NCBI GenBank assembly: GCA_045604705.1
Contig: JAZUOO010000065.1
Location: 1-13,992 of the forward strand
Source: SIG622 sp045604705
GTDB taxonomy: Bacteria > Bacillota > Clostridia > Oscillospirales > CAG-382
DNA: 13,992 bases
Reading direction: 5' to 3'
The notes beneath the pieces were generated by a model. The model worked only from the letters and a program-made list of their open reading frames with translations, was not told the DNA's origin and did no database searches. The translations under genes were made by a program, and so were the position numbers. How positions within the stretch are numbered: the stretch's first letter is position 1; every line of letters begins with the position of its first letter. Positions 1 through 5,563 of the stretch are shown here, in pieces.

Positions 1-1
1 G

Positions 2-1486
2 GCTATCGAGGAAGGATTTATCCTAGATGTACTGGCAAACTATACTACATATAAAATGTGCTATCAGATTGCGAAAAATGTACCGGAAAACCCGGATGTG
101 CCTACATCAAAAGCTGTTCGAACAATCCGCAGATATGAAGAATTACATCCTCATAATTTACAGCAAAAGGCTGCAATTATTGTAGAAACATTTAGGGATG
201 TAACAAAGAAAAAAATTCAAGGTCAAGGTAAAATGATGGTTGTAACTGCATCCAGGCTTGCAGCAGTGCGATATTATCACGAAATAAAACGCTATCTTGA
301 AGAAAACGATTATGATGATGTGGAAATTATGATAGCTTTTAGCGGAAGTTTAAAAGATCCAGATGATCCTACAGGAACTGAATATACTGAAAGTAGCATG
401 AATGTTGATAAAAATGGTAATAGAGTAAAAGAGAGTCAGACGAAAAATGTATTTCATGATGAAGGAAACATTTTGATTGTTGCAGAGAAATATCAAACAG
501 GCTTTGACGAACCGCTACTCCACACTATGATTGTCGATAAAGAATTGCGTGATGTAAAAGCTGTGCAGACTTTGAGCCGTGTAAATAGAATATATCCAGG
601 TAAAGAGGATACATATATTCTTGACTTTGTGAATGATGTAGAACGTATAAAAAAAGCATTTCAACAGTTCTATCAGGAAACAAGCTTGGATGAAGAAGTA
701 AATTTCGATTTGATTTATACTACTCAAAAAATCCTTAGAGAATATAATGTTTATACAGCTGAAGATATTGATGCAGTGGCAAATATATATTTCAATCCGG
801 ATGCACGTAAAGCAAATACCACACAGGGACAAATTTCAAATGCTTTAAAACCCGTGGCAGACAAATACAATCAGCTTAATCAAGAACAACGTTACCAATT
901 TAGACGTGAAGTGCGAGCGTTTGCTAAGTGGTATAACTATATATCACAAATTACACGCATGTTTGACAAAGATTTACATAAAGAATATGTACTTTGTTCC
1001 TATCTTGCGAAATTACTTCCGTCTGATCCAGTGCCAGAGTTTGATTTGGATAATCGTGTAAAACTTGAATATTACCGATTAGAAAAAACTTTCGAAGGTG
1101 CTATTGAACTTGAACACGAACCAGCTTCTTGGAAACCTACCAGTCCTAAAAAGGCAGGAGGTAAAAAAGAACGCCTCAGTCCGCTTGATGAAATCATAGC
1201 AAGAATTAATGAAGAGTTTTATGGAGAATTCACCGAAGCAGACCGTGTAATAGTTGATATTCTATATACGAAAATGCGTGATGATGAAAAAGTTCGTAGA
1301 GCTGCCAAAAATGATGATCGCATGGTATACGAAAGAAGTTTGTTCCCTGGTATCTTTGAGGCTATGGCACAAAATGCATATATGGAAAGTAATGAAGCTT
1401 TCGAACAACTCTTTTTAGATGCTGATAAATATCGCTCTATTCAGAAGGCATTAGCAGACAGGTTATATAAAGAATTGCATAAATAA
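2..1486 (+). CDS. hsdR: Type I restriction enzyme R subunit, C-terminal part (5' truncated by window)
   Basis: The reading frame is open from base 2, so the gene begins before the window; the ATG at 56 is internal. About 494 residues are visible, roughly the C-terminal half of a typical R subunit of about 1000 residues. The segment ILIVAEKYQTGFDEP followed by QTLSRVNR is the late part of a superfamily 2 helicase/translocase core (motifs V and VI, with the arginine finger). It is followed by a long helical, charged C-terminal region that in this family contacts the methyltransferase core. HsdR is the ATP-dependent DNA translocase and endonuclease of the HsdRMS complex and cuts unmodified foreign DNA. 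The nuclease domain and the hsdM/hsdS genes would lie upstream, outside the window. Codon use is A/T-rich like the following small genes and unlike the genes after 5687. Family assignment is confident. Confidence 0.9.
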   Translation, partial: AIEEGFILDVLANYTTYKMCYQIAKNVPENPDVPTSKAVRTIRRYEELHPHNLQQKAAIIVETFRDVTKKKIQGQGKMMVVTASRLAAVRYYHEIKRYLEENDYDDVEIMIAFSGSLKDPDDPTGTEYTESSMNVDKNGNRVKESQTKNVFHDEGNILIVAEKYQTGFDEPLLHTMIVDKELRDVKAVQTLSRVNRIYPGKEDTYILDFVNDVERIKKAFQQFYQETSLDEEVNFDLIYTTQKILREYNVYTAEDIDAVANIYFNPDARKANTTQGQISNALKPVADKYNQLNQEQRYQFRREVRAFAKWYNYISQITRMFDKDLHKEYVLCSYLAKLLPSDPVPEFDLDNRVKLEYYRLEKTFEGAIELEHEPASWKPTSPKKAGGKKERLSPLDEIIARINEEFYGEFTEADRVIVDILYTKMRDDEKVRRAAKNDDRMVYERSLFPGIFEAMAQNAYMESNEAFEQLFLDADKYRSIQKALADRLYKELHK

Positions 1487-1496
1487 AATTCCTTCG

Positions 1497-1525
1497 TTGA
1501 CTTCCGTCTCTTTCTGTGGTACTGT
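1497..1525 (+). promoter_or_regulatory. Possible weak promoter between hsdR and the small-gene run
   Basis: TTGACT (1497-1502), a 17-base spacer, then TACTGT (1520-1525). The -35 is good but the -10 is poor. Transcription would start at about 1531, just before the ribosome binding site at 1536, so the 5' leader would be nearly absent. It may be fortuitous. Confidence 0.25.
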
Positions 1526-1551
1526 TTGTGTTACCAAAGGAGGTGACACGG

Positions 1552-1794
1552 ATGGCGAAGTACACATTTGAAGAAATTATGTATGGCGAGAAGTACAACA
1601 TTGAAAGTGATGTGTTTATGGCAGCATATGAACTTGTTAAGCAAGGAATTAAGCCGAAAGACATACGAGAGCAATTGCGAGAGTTTTATGTAAGAGAGGC
1701 AATTAAAACAACAATAAGAATGTTAAAAGAGGGCGACTCGATTTCGGATATACCGGAATTTGAGTCGCGCTCTTTGCGTAAGGAGGGAAAATAA
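1552..1794 (+). CDS. Small helical protein of unknown function
   Basis: An 80-residue protein. I chose the ATG at 1552 over the upstream in-frame GTG at 1516 because a near-perfect Shine-Dalgarno, AAAGGAGGTGA (1536-1546), sits 5 bases before it. I do not recognise the family. The sequence starts MAKYTFEEIMYGEKYNIE and continues as predicted alpha-helices (an ELVKQGIKPKDIREQLREF-type segment and a second helix around RMLKEGDSISDI) with no signal peptide, membrane segment or cysteine. The EEIMYG opening resembles the EEFWYGN opening of the next gene, so the two may be related partners. The stop codon overlaps the next start by one base (TAATG), so the two genes are translationally coupled. It lies directly behind a restriction gene in AT-rich accessory DNA. 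Confidence 0.7.
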   Translation: MAKYTFEEIMYGEKYNIESDVFMAAYELVKQGIKPKDIREQLREFYVREAIKTTIRMLKEGDSISDIPEFESRSLRKEGK

Positions 1795-2078
1795 TGCAAA
1801 TACTTGAAGAATTCTGGTATGGGAACATCAATCCGGCAGAGAGACCATTCCAAAGACAAAGAAGATTTGATAAGGCGTTCAAGATGCTAACTAAGAATGA
1901 AGAAAAGCTTCTTGAGTCCTTAAACGAGCAAGAAAAGGAATTGCTCGAAAAATACAAGGCTTGCTATGACGAAATGATACAGACCACAGAATGTCAAACC
2001 TTTATAAAAGGATTCAAGCTTGGTGCAAGATTTGTGATGGCGTGCTTTGAAAATGACAATGACATATACGATGAATGA
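1794..2078 (+). CDS. DUF6809-like small protein
   Basis: A 94-residue protein starting in the TAATG overlap with the preceding gene, with AAGGAGGG at 1780-1787 as ribosome binding site. The N-terminal pattern EEFWYGNINPAER, a central coiled, Glu/Lys-rich helix (LLESLNEQEKELLEKY), and the C-terminal segment FIKGFKLGARFVMACFEN match what I remember of the DUF6809 family. These are small helical proteins common in Clostridia and often carried on integrative elements. No enzymatic motif is visible and the function of the family is unknown. The tight packing with the genes before and after suggests one transcript. The family name is from memory of the sequence pattern and needs a profile search. 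Confidence 0.75.
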   Translation: MQILEEFWYGNINPAERPFQRQRRFDKAFKMLTKNEEKLLESLNEQEKELLEKYKACYDEMIQTTECQTFIKGFKLGARFVMACFENDNDIYDE

Positions 2079-2092
2079 GAGGAGCGGAGGTT

Positions 2093-2647
2093 ATGAAAAA
2101 GAGAATAATATGCACGGCACTTGCTACAATGATGCTACTATCAACAACGGCATCGGCAGCAGCAAAACCTTGGTGGCTCGAAAAATACCGAGTAACCTTC
2201 GATAACGAACTTGGAATCGTAGGAAATGTAACTTTGCAATTCGCATCTGATGGTGGGAGCTTTATCAGGCCAATAACAAAAAGATACGGCGAAAGCATCA
2301 ACCTTGAAAGTTACATCCCAACTAAATACGGTTACACATTCAAGGGATGGTTTACAGACCCACGAACGAAGCGGAATCAGGTAACAACTTTTAAATTCAC
2401 AAAGCCTGATGTTCTCTATGCGAAATGGGAGCTTAATCCGGCAGAACCTATAAAACCAAATGACGAAATCATGGCAAAAGACGCCTGCTATCTTACCGAT
2501 GAGGAAACTGCAAAAAGAAACGAAATAATAGAAGAGAAAAATAAAAACTATATAGACGGATTCGGCTATGCAGCACCAAGTAAAACACAGACCATCTTCG
2601 TAGACTCAGACGGCGACATAAACAAAATGGTCGGAATAATGGAATAA
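2093..2647 (+). CDS. Secreted protein with one InlB B-repeat (Listeria-Bacteroides repeat)
   Basis: A 184-residue protein. The ATG at 2093 is preferred to the in-frame ATG at 2075 because GGAGCGGAGG lies just before it and the protein then begins with a clean signal peptide (KK, hydrophobic core about 5-18, cleavage near ASA at 20-22). Residues about 48-113 form an InlB B-repeat (PF09479 type). Its signature is ASDGGSF, then a GYTFKGWFTDP turn, ending LYAKWE. The C-terminal 70 residues are charged, with no LPXTG motif, SLH domain or membrane anchor, so the mature protein is probably released or held by partners. B-repeats are usually adhesion or spacer modules. It is odd to find one alone in a small exported protein. 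It follows the DUF6809-like gene after 14 bases and is followed by a strong terminator. Confidence 0.8.
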   Translation: MKKRIICTALATMMLLSTTASAAAKPWWLEKYRVTFDNELGIVGNVTLQFASDGGSFIRPITKRYGESINLESYIPTKYGYTFKGWFTDPRTKRNQVTTFKFTKPDVLYAKWELNPAEPIKPNDEIMAKDACYLTDEETAKRNEIIEEKNKNYIDGFGYAAPSKTQTIFVDSDGDINKMVGIME

Positions 2648-2654
2648 AAATTAA

Positions 2655-2702
2655 ACAGGTGCAGCGCCAAGCTAAACAAGTAAGGTGCTGCACCTGTCTT
2701 TT
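2655..2702. terminator. Bidirectional intrinsic terminator between convergent genes
   Basis: Inverted repeat with 14-bp arms (2655-2668 and 2684-2697, one G-U pair; core ACAGGTGCAGC/GCTGCACCTGT), followed by CTTTT on the + strand and by an A/T-rich tract (TTTAATTTTTA) when read on the - strand. It lies exactly between the stop of the secreted InlB-repeat gene and the stop of the ribbon-helix-helix gene, so it serves both. Confidence 0.85.
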
Positions 2703-2704
2703 GA

Positions 2705-2905
2705 CTATTTGCGAGTCGGTTTAACATTGACATCAGGGTTAATGTCACCATCAATAGAGCCGTGTTCTTCTTCAAATTTTTTGATATTTTCACGAATCAA
2801 AACTAACACGTGACTGTTTACGCTTCGGCCTTCATAGTCGGCAACATAACCGATTTTATTGAGCATTTCTTCCTCAATTCTTATAGATACACTTTTAATA
2901 GCCAT
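2705..2905 (-). CDS. Ribbon-helix-helix (Arc/CopG-type) DNA-binding protein
   Basis: A 66-residue protein with GAGGTGAT as ribosome binding site just upstream of its ATG. Residues 3-10 (IKSVSIRI) form the basic/hydrophobic beta strand that inserts in the major groove as a dimer. Residues 11-25 are helix A (EEEMLNKIGYVADYE), GRSVN is the turn, and residues 31-48 are helix B. The last 18 residues form an acidic tail. This is the Arc/CopG fold used by small repressors and antitoxins. No toxin gene adjoins it. Instead it is divergent from a SLOG protein, with overlapping promoters and two inverted repeats in the 110-bp gap, so autorepression and co-control of the SLOG gene is the likely role (inference). 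Confidence 0.8.
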   Translation of the reverse strand: MAIKSVSIRIEEEMLNKIGYVADYEGRSVNSHVLVLIRENIKKFEEEHGSIDGDINPDVNVKPTRK

Positions 2906-2918
2906 AAAATCACCTCAT

Positions 2919-2941
2919 AATAAATATATTATGTATTTATT
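2919..2941. promoter_or_regulatory. Inverted repeat, candidate operator near the RHH gene start site
   Basis: AATAAATA (2919-2926), a 7-base spacer, then TATTTATT (2934-2941): perfect 8-bp arms. It covers the predicted transcription start of the RHH gene and the -35 position of the divergent SLOG promoter. It is AT-rich, so chance is possible. Confidence 0.45.
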
Positions 2942-2964
2942 TTATAGCCTTTATGTGATATAAT
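2936..2964 (+). promoter_or_regulatory. Promoter of the SLOG gene (extended -10)
   Basis: TATAAT at 2959-2964 preceded by TGA, which makes an extended -10 (TGATATAAT). A weak -35, TTTATT, is at 2936-2941 with a 17-base spacer. Predicted start is near 2971. It shares bases with the divergent RHH promoter, so polymerase can hardly occupy both at once. Confidence 0.6.
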
Positions 2965-2969
2965 GTTAA
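2941..2969 (-). promoter_or_regulatory. Promoter of the ribbon-helix-helix gene
   Basis: Read on the - strand: TTAACA (2969-2964), a 17-base spacer, TATAAA (2946-2941). Predicted start is near 2934, giving a leader of about 30 nt. It overlaps the divergent SLOG promoter. Confidence 0.6.
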
Positions 2970-2972
2970 GAA

Positions 2973-2991
2973 TAGATATACAGTATATCTA
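2973..2991. promoter_or_regulatory. Palindrome at the SLOG transcription start, candidate operator
   Basis: TAGATATAC-A-GTATATCTA, a 19-base perfect palindrome with 9-bp arms, starting 8 bases after the -10 of the SLOG promoter. The position is typical of a repressor site. Confidence 0.55.
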
Positions 2992-3015
2992 AAATAATTT
3001 TATGAGGTAATTATT

Positions 3016-3507
3016 ATGAGTGAAGAATTAAGATTGCACAGATGTTGTTTTACAGGCCATCGTCCTGACAAAATGGAGCTTGGCGAAAGGGAAATCAAGC
3101 CGTTACTTGAAAAGGCAATAGATAATGCTATTGCAGATGGGTATGTAACCTTTATAACAGGTATAGCAATGGGAACGGATATATGGGCAGCGGAGATTGT
3201 ATTGGAAAGGAAGAAAACGAACAAGGACTTACATCTTATATGTGCTTTACCACACCCGAATTTTGAGAGCAGGCGGAGTATGACAGAAAAAATGAGGTTT
3301 AATAAGATAATCAAAAATGCTGACCTTGTAAAAGAAATTAATGACCATTATTTCCCTGGATGCTATCAGGTGAGAAATGAATGGATGGTTGAAAGGTCAA
3401 ATCTTGTGATTGCAGTATTCAATGGTCAAAAGAGTGGGACGAAAAATACGGTTGATTATGCAAAGAGAAAAGGCATAAAAGTAGTGAATGTACTCGATAG
3501 CATTTAA
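3016..3507 (+). CDS. SLOG-family protein (DUF1273/YpsA-like)
   Basis: A 163-residue protein with GAGGTAA at 3004-3010 as ribosome binding site. The CCFTGHRP motif (10-17), the TGIAMGTD loop (48-55), the PHP at 79-81, RNEWM (120-124) and GTKNTVDYA (141-149) are the expected landmarks of the YpsA/DUF1273 branch of the SLOG superfamily, a Rossmann-like fold that binds nucleotides or nucleotide-derived ligands. Length fits the family, which is otherwise a single domain of about 160-190 residues. SLOG proteins are predicted sensors of nucleotide signals and recur in phage-defence loci and integrative elements of Clostridia. The exact activity here is unknown. It is transcribed away from the RHH gene, from a promoter with a palindrome at its start site. 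It shares the AT-rich composition of the island. Confidence 0.85.
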   Translation: MSEELRLHRCCFTGHRPDKMELGEREIKPLLEKAIDNAIADGYVTFITGIAMGTDIWAAEIVLERKKTNKDLHLICALPHPNFESRRSMTEKMRFNKIIKNADLVKEINDHYFPGCYQVRNEWMVERSNLVIAVFNGQKSGTKNTVDYAKRKGIKVVNVLDSI

Positions 3508-3533
3508 AATCGATTTTGAGGGCGAGTTACAAA

Positions 3534-3590
3534 GGCTGTTAAAGGGGTTGTGAGACCAAACTATCTCGGGTAGGGTAGTTACACCACTCA
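3534..3590. repeat. Stem-loop repeat unit, copy A
   Basis: Begins GGCTGTTAAAGGG (3534-3546). It contains the inverted pair AACTA/TAGTT (3559-3563 and 3576-3580) around a G-rich loop and continues into TTACACC. A second unit with the same plan starts exactly 80 bases later. The function is not evident. Confidence 0.5.
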
Positions 3591-3613
3591 AGACATTAAA
3601 TCTCAAATAAGAC

Positions 3614-3690
3614 GGCTGTTAAAGGGCGTGTAAAGAAATAAAAAACGGGTGTAACAATCAAGTCTGGCGGGGTAAGATTGTTACACTCGT
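3614..3690 (-). terminator. Terminator of the trypsin-like gene; stem-loop repeat unit, copy B
   Basis: 15-bp inverted repeat (arms 3645-3659 and 3676-3690, one G-U pair; core GTGTAACAATC/GATTGTTACAC). Read on the - strand it is followed by TTTTTTATTTCTTT, so it terminates the - strand protease gene 10 bases after its stop. The unit opens with the same GGCTGTTAAAGGG (3614-3626) as copy A, and its loop is also G-rich. Confidence 0.75.
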
Positions 3691-3700
3691 TGAATATTAA

Positions 3701-4477
3701 TTATGAAGTTTCAATTATTTTTTCGATTAAGTCTTTTTTCCATACTTTTCCTAATTGTGCTATGTGTGGCTCGTCGTTTCTGTCTCGACCAGAGTATACT
3801 CCTACAAACTGGTATATAGCTCTATCTGCAACAGCAAATAGATACTCTGGTGATTTATATATACCATCTTTAGAGAAGAAAACTACAGGCGCTCCTGACA
3901 TACCTTCACGGGTTGTTGAATCGATATAAAAGCAAGGAAGGTTGTTTATGTCAATATCTGGTTCGCTAGCTATTGTTGATTTTTTCCATATAGGTGTATC
4001 ATAAATGTTTATACCTCTCGGATATCCTAAAACAAATAAAGATTCTGTGATTTCTAAACGGATGTTTTCTTCGGCGGATGGTTCACCATAAACCTCCTCT
4101 AATTCGTTTATACATACACCCGTAAATTTATCCGATAATTCACAAATCGCAATATCAACAATTTGGTTATTAATAGTAATATATTTAAAGGGATTTTCGT
4201 TCTCAGGATAATCAATAAAAAAAGTTAATATCTGTGGATTAATATGCTCTTTTGTTCTAAAATTAAAGGTTAATTTGTTGGGGATTGCTCCCTTGCTATG
4301 CATGGGTTGGTTTGTTTCAGGGTTTCGTCCATATGCCACATGATAATTTGTAACTAAATATTTCCTACCTTTGTACTTGTAGGCAAAAGATGTGGCGGTA
4401 CTCAATTTAATGTCATTAAAAAATGTTTCTGTATAAAAAGATGCAACGGATAATGGGTTTGTTTTAATAGTTTTCAT
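3701..4477 (-). CDS. Cytosolic trypsin-like serine protease
   Basis: A 258-residue protein beginning MKTIKTNPLSVASF, with no signal peptide or membrane segment. The trypsin fold triad is complete: His46 in LVTNYHVAYG, Asp108 in IVDIAICEL, and Ser194 in REGMSGAPVVF, whose GMSG sits in the usual GxSGxP oxyanion motif. The oxyanion loop is preceded by FVLGYPRG (148-155), as in HtrA/S1C-like proteases. No PDZ domain follows, so it is not DegP/HtrA. Single-domain intracellular trypsin-like peptidases of this type (PF13365-like) occur near defence systems, but a substrate cannot be read from sequence. GGAGA precedes the start. It stands alone on the - strand with its own terminator, between the SLOG gene and tRNA-Ser. 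A stress or defence effector role is possible but inferred only from context. Confidence 0.85.
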   Translation of the reverse strand: MKTIKTNPLSVASFYTETFFNDIKLSTATSFAYKYKGRKYLVTNYHVAYGRNPETNQPMHSKGAIPNKLTFNFRTKEHINPQILTFFIDYPENENPFKYITINNQIVDIAICELSDKFTGVCINELEEVYGEPSAEENIRLEITESLFVLGYPRGINIYDTPIWKKSTIASEPDIDINNLPCFYIDSTTREGMSGAPVVFFSKDGIYKSPEYLFAVADRAIYQFVGVYSGRDRNDEPHIAQLGKVWKKDLIEKIIETS

Positions 4478-4531
4478 TTTTATTCTCCAAACATATAAAA
4501 TTACAAAAAAATAAAGTTTCTTGATATGTTA

Positions 4532-4540
4532 ATTATATCA
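4532..4540 (-). promoter_or_regulatory. Extended -10 promoter of the trypsin-like gene
   Basis: On the - strand TGATATAAT (4540-4532), within a TGTGATATAAT stretch that is identical to the SLOG promoter -10 region (2954-2964). No good -35 is seen. The start would be near 4525, giving a leader of about 48 nt. Confidence 0.5.
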
Positions 4541-4572
4541 CACATCAGAGAAAAAGAAAATGCTTTTATGGA

Positions 4573-4613
4573 TATAAAAAAACAAGGCCTTTGAGAAATC
4601 TCAAAAGCCTTGT
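4573..4613 (-). terminator. Terminator of tRNA-Ser
   Basis: 15-bp arms (4582-4596 and 4599-4613, one mismatch; ACAAGGC/GCCTTGT outer part). Read on the - strand the hairpin is followed by TTTTTTT. It starts four bases after the encoded CCA. Confidence 0.85.
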
Positions 4614-4616
4614 AAA

Positions 4617-4705
4617 TGGCGGAGCGGGTGGGATTCGAACCCACGTCCCTCAAGGGGCATCATGATTTCGAGTCATGTCCGTTATGACCACTTCGATACC
4701 GCTCC
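4617..4705 (-). tRNA. tRNA-Ser(CGA), CCA encoded
   Basis: On the - strand: acceptor arms GGAGCGG and CCGCTCC, discriminator G, encoded CCA (4619-4617). The anticodon stem is CATGA/TCATG with loop CTCGAAA, hence anticodon CGA reading UCG. The T arm is GTGGG-TTCGAAT-CCCAC, and the long variable arm has CCC/GGG pairing, as expected for a class II serine tRNA. Body length is 86 bases plus CCA. The 3' end faces the accessory region (1-4560), the arrangement expected when a tRNA anchors an integrated island. A weak possible promoter (TTGCCA ... TATAAC) lies just upstream, and a perfect consensus promoter lies farther up at 4937-4965. Confidence 0.95.
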
Positions 4706-4860
4706 GTATATGAAATTGTTATATTGTCAGCCCCGATGAATTTGGCAAAACTTAATTTCGGGCAAAAACATGGACAAAACAAGCAAAAATAAGTTAAAAA
4801 TAAAATTACAGAAACCGCATAAAATCAAGGGTTTCAGGCTGTAAGAGTTCCGTTAGACGT

Positions 4861-4905
4861 AGAAGCTTTCGAGTCTTGTCCGTTATGACCGCATTGAGCC
4901 ACTTC
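4861..4905 (-). pseudogene. Broken 5' half of a second tRNA-Ser
   Basis: Bases 4867-4890 match 4666-4689 of the intact tRNA-Ser at 23 of 24 positions, covering the D-loop end and the anticodon arm and loop. Farther 5', GAAGTGG sits where the intact gene has its acceptor arm GGAGCGG. Nothing after the anticodon region resembles a variable arm, T arm or CCACTTC acceptor partner, so it cannot fold as a tRNA. It lies about 25 bases downstream of a perfect promoter, where a real tRNA would start. It is probably the remains of an original gene cut in the anticodon region by integration or rearrangement (inference). Confidence 0.6.
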
Positions 4906-4936
4906 ACATTCGCACGTCAAAACTGCTTACTGATGT

Positions 4937-4965
4937 ATTATATCAAATAATTTAGCTTTTGTCAA
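4937..4965 (-). promoter_or_regulatory. Consensus promoter upstream of the tRNA-Ser remnant and gene
   Basis: On the - strand TTGACA (4965-4960), exactly 17 bases, TATAAT (4942-4937). Predicted start is near 4930. Transcription would pass the broken tRNA half (4905-4861) and about 155 further bases before the intact tRNA-Ser. The strength suits a stable RNA gene. Confidence 0.8.
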
Positions 4966-5357
4966 TGCCTTTTTGGGATTTTTCGCTGTTTGATGTGAGA
5001 CCGAAAACGAAAAATATTTTAAAATTCTGATTTTTCAAAATCCAATTTACATATGAAAATTACCCTACCTTGCCAAGAGTGAGAAATGTATAAAACAAAC
5101 TTTTGGGAGTTTTTTATCTTGAGCCTTATCGACTTTATTTTTATGAACTTCGTATTACCACCAAAGACAGCAATTTCAATCGGATCTCACCGTAGAAATC
5201 ATTATTCCCTAAGAAGAAAGTGCAAATTTGCACGGAACGTAATTTCTTTGAAGAATCTAAAGAAAACTTCACAATCTTAAATTCTAAATTCTAACCTGTC
5301 ATTTGCTTCAGAATTGTAAAGCTTTTATTAACCTGTTTTAAAACCACCGCAATTTCC
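4966..5357. other. Intergenic region without a recognised gene
   Basis: No convincing gene. A 64-codon + frame at 5086-5280 has no ribosome binding site and a composition unlike a protein (Arg/Lys/Ser-rich tail). The stretch is AT-rich with a short tandem TAAATTC duplication near 5279-5294. It separates the island edge from the transporter operon. Confidence 0.5.
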
Positions 5358-5387
5358 TTGACAATCACCCGCAGTATTTGCTATAAT
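5358..5387 (+). promoter_or_regulatory. Consensus promoter of the CNNM transporter operon
   Basis: TTGACA (5358-5363), an 18-base spacer, TATAAT (5382-5387). The predicted start near 5394 leaves a leader of about 290 nt before the transporter start codon. The leader contains the small ORF, a terminator and a second structured segment. Confidence 0.85.
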
Positions 5388-5424
5388 ACAAGCGATATTA
5401 TGGGAAGGAGGACAAACGTAAAAC

Positions 5425-5559
5425 ATGGACGCGGACAGTAGCGAGGACGATACTGCAAACTATAATAACAGCAATAATATGTTTATATATACGGCGTATC
5501 TGCGGCACATAGCTTGGCGCAGGTATGCCTTTTTGCGTATTTTTCGTTTTTTGAGCTGA
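5425..5559 (+). CDS. 44-residue leader peptide, candidate Mg2+-sensing
   Basis: The ATG at 5425 is preceded by GGAAGGAGG (5403-5411; spacing 13, longer than ideal) and by an in-frame stop at 5419, so it is the only start. The peptide has three zones. Residues 2-9 (DADSSEDD) carry five Asp/Glu; residues 12-18 are Asn-rich; residues 20-44 are aromatic and basic, with Arg at 27, 32, 33, 38 and 41 (WRRYAFLRIFRFLS at the end). Codons 23-35 are the terminator hairpin and the following T-rich codons are its U-tract, so translation and termination compete directly. An acidic start followed by a basic, aromatic end is the plan of E. coli MgtL, whose acidic/proline start destabilises ribosomes when Mg2+ is low. 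The downstream gene is a CNNM-type Mg2+ transporter. Coding is supported by position and pattern only. Confidence 0.55.
   Translation: MDADSSEDDTANYNNSNNMFIYTAYLRHIAWRRYAFLRIFRFLS
5493..5552 (+). terminator. Intrinsic terminator inside the leader ORF (attenuator)
   Basis: 12-bp stem (5493-5504 with 5518-5529, two G-U pairs; GGCGTATCTGCG/CGCAGGTATGCC), 13-base loop, then TTTTT and two further T-runs to 5552. It lies about 160 bases upstream of the transporter gene, within the leader transcript and inside the leader ORF. A translating ribosome would prevent its folding. Confidence 0.75.
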
Positions 5560-5563
5560 TTCT

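Noticed and set aside
2705..2905. Antitoxin of a toxin-antitoxin pair
   Set aside because: The RHH protein has no adjacent toxin-like gene in the same operon; a plain regulator role is simpler.
4811..4835. GAAACC/GGTTTC hairpin as a terminator
   Set aside because: The stem is only 6 bp with a long loop and no U-run; kept only as context for the tRNA scar.
5086..5280. 64-codon + frame MYKTNFWEFF...
   Set aside because: It has no ribosome binding site or promoter placement, unprotein-like composition and lies in an AT-rich gap.
5394..5560. Known metal riboswitch (NiCo, yybP-ykoY, M-box) upstream of the CNNM gene
   Set aside because: Conserved core sequences of these classes could not be found; the leader ORF plus terminator explains the segment better.
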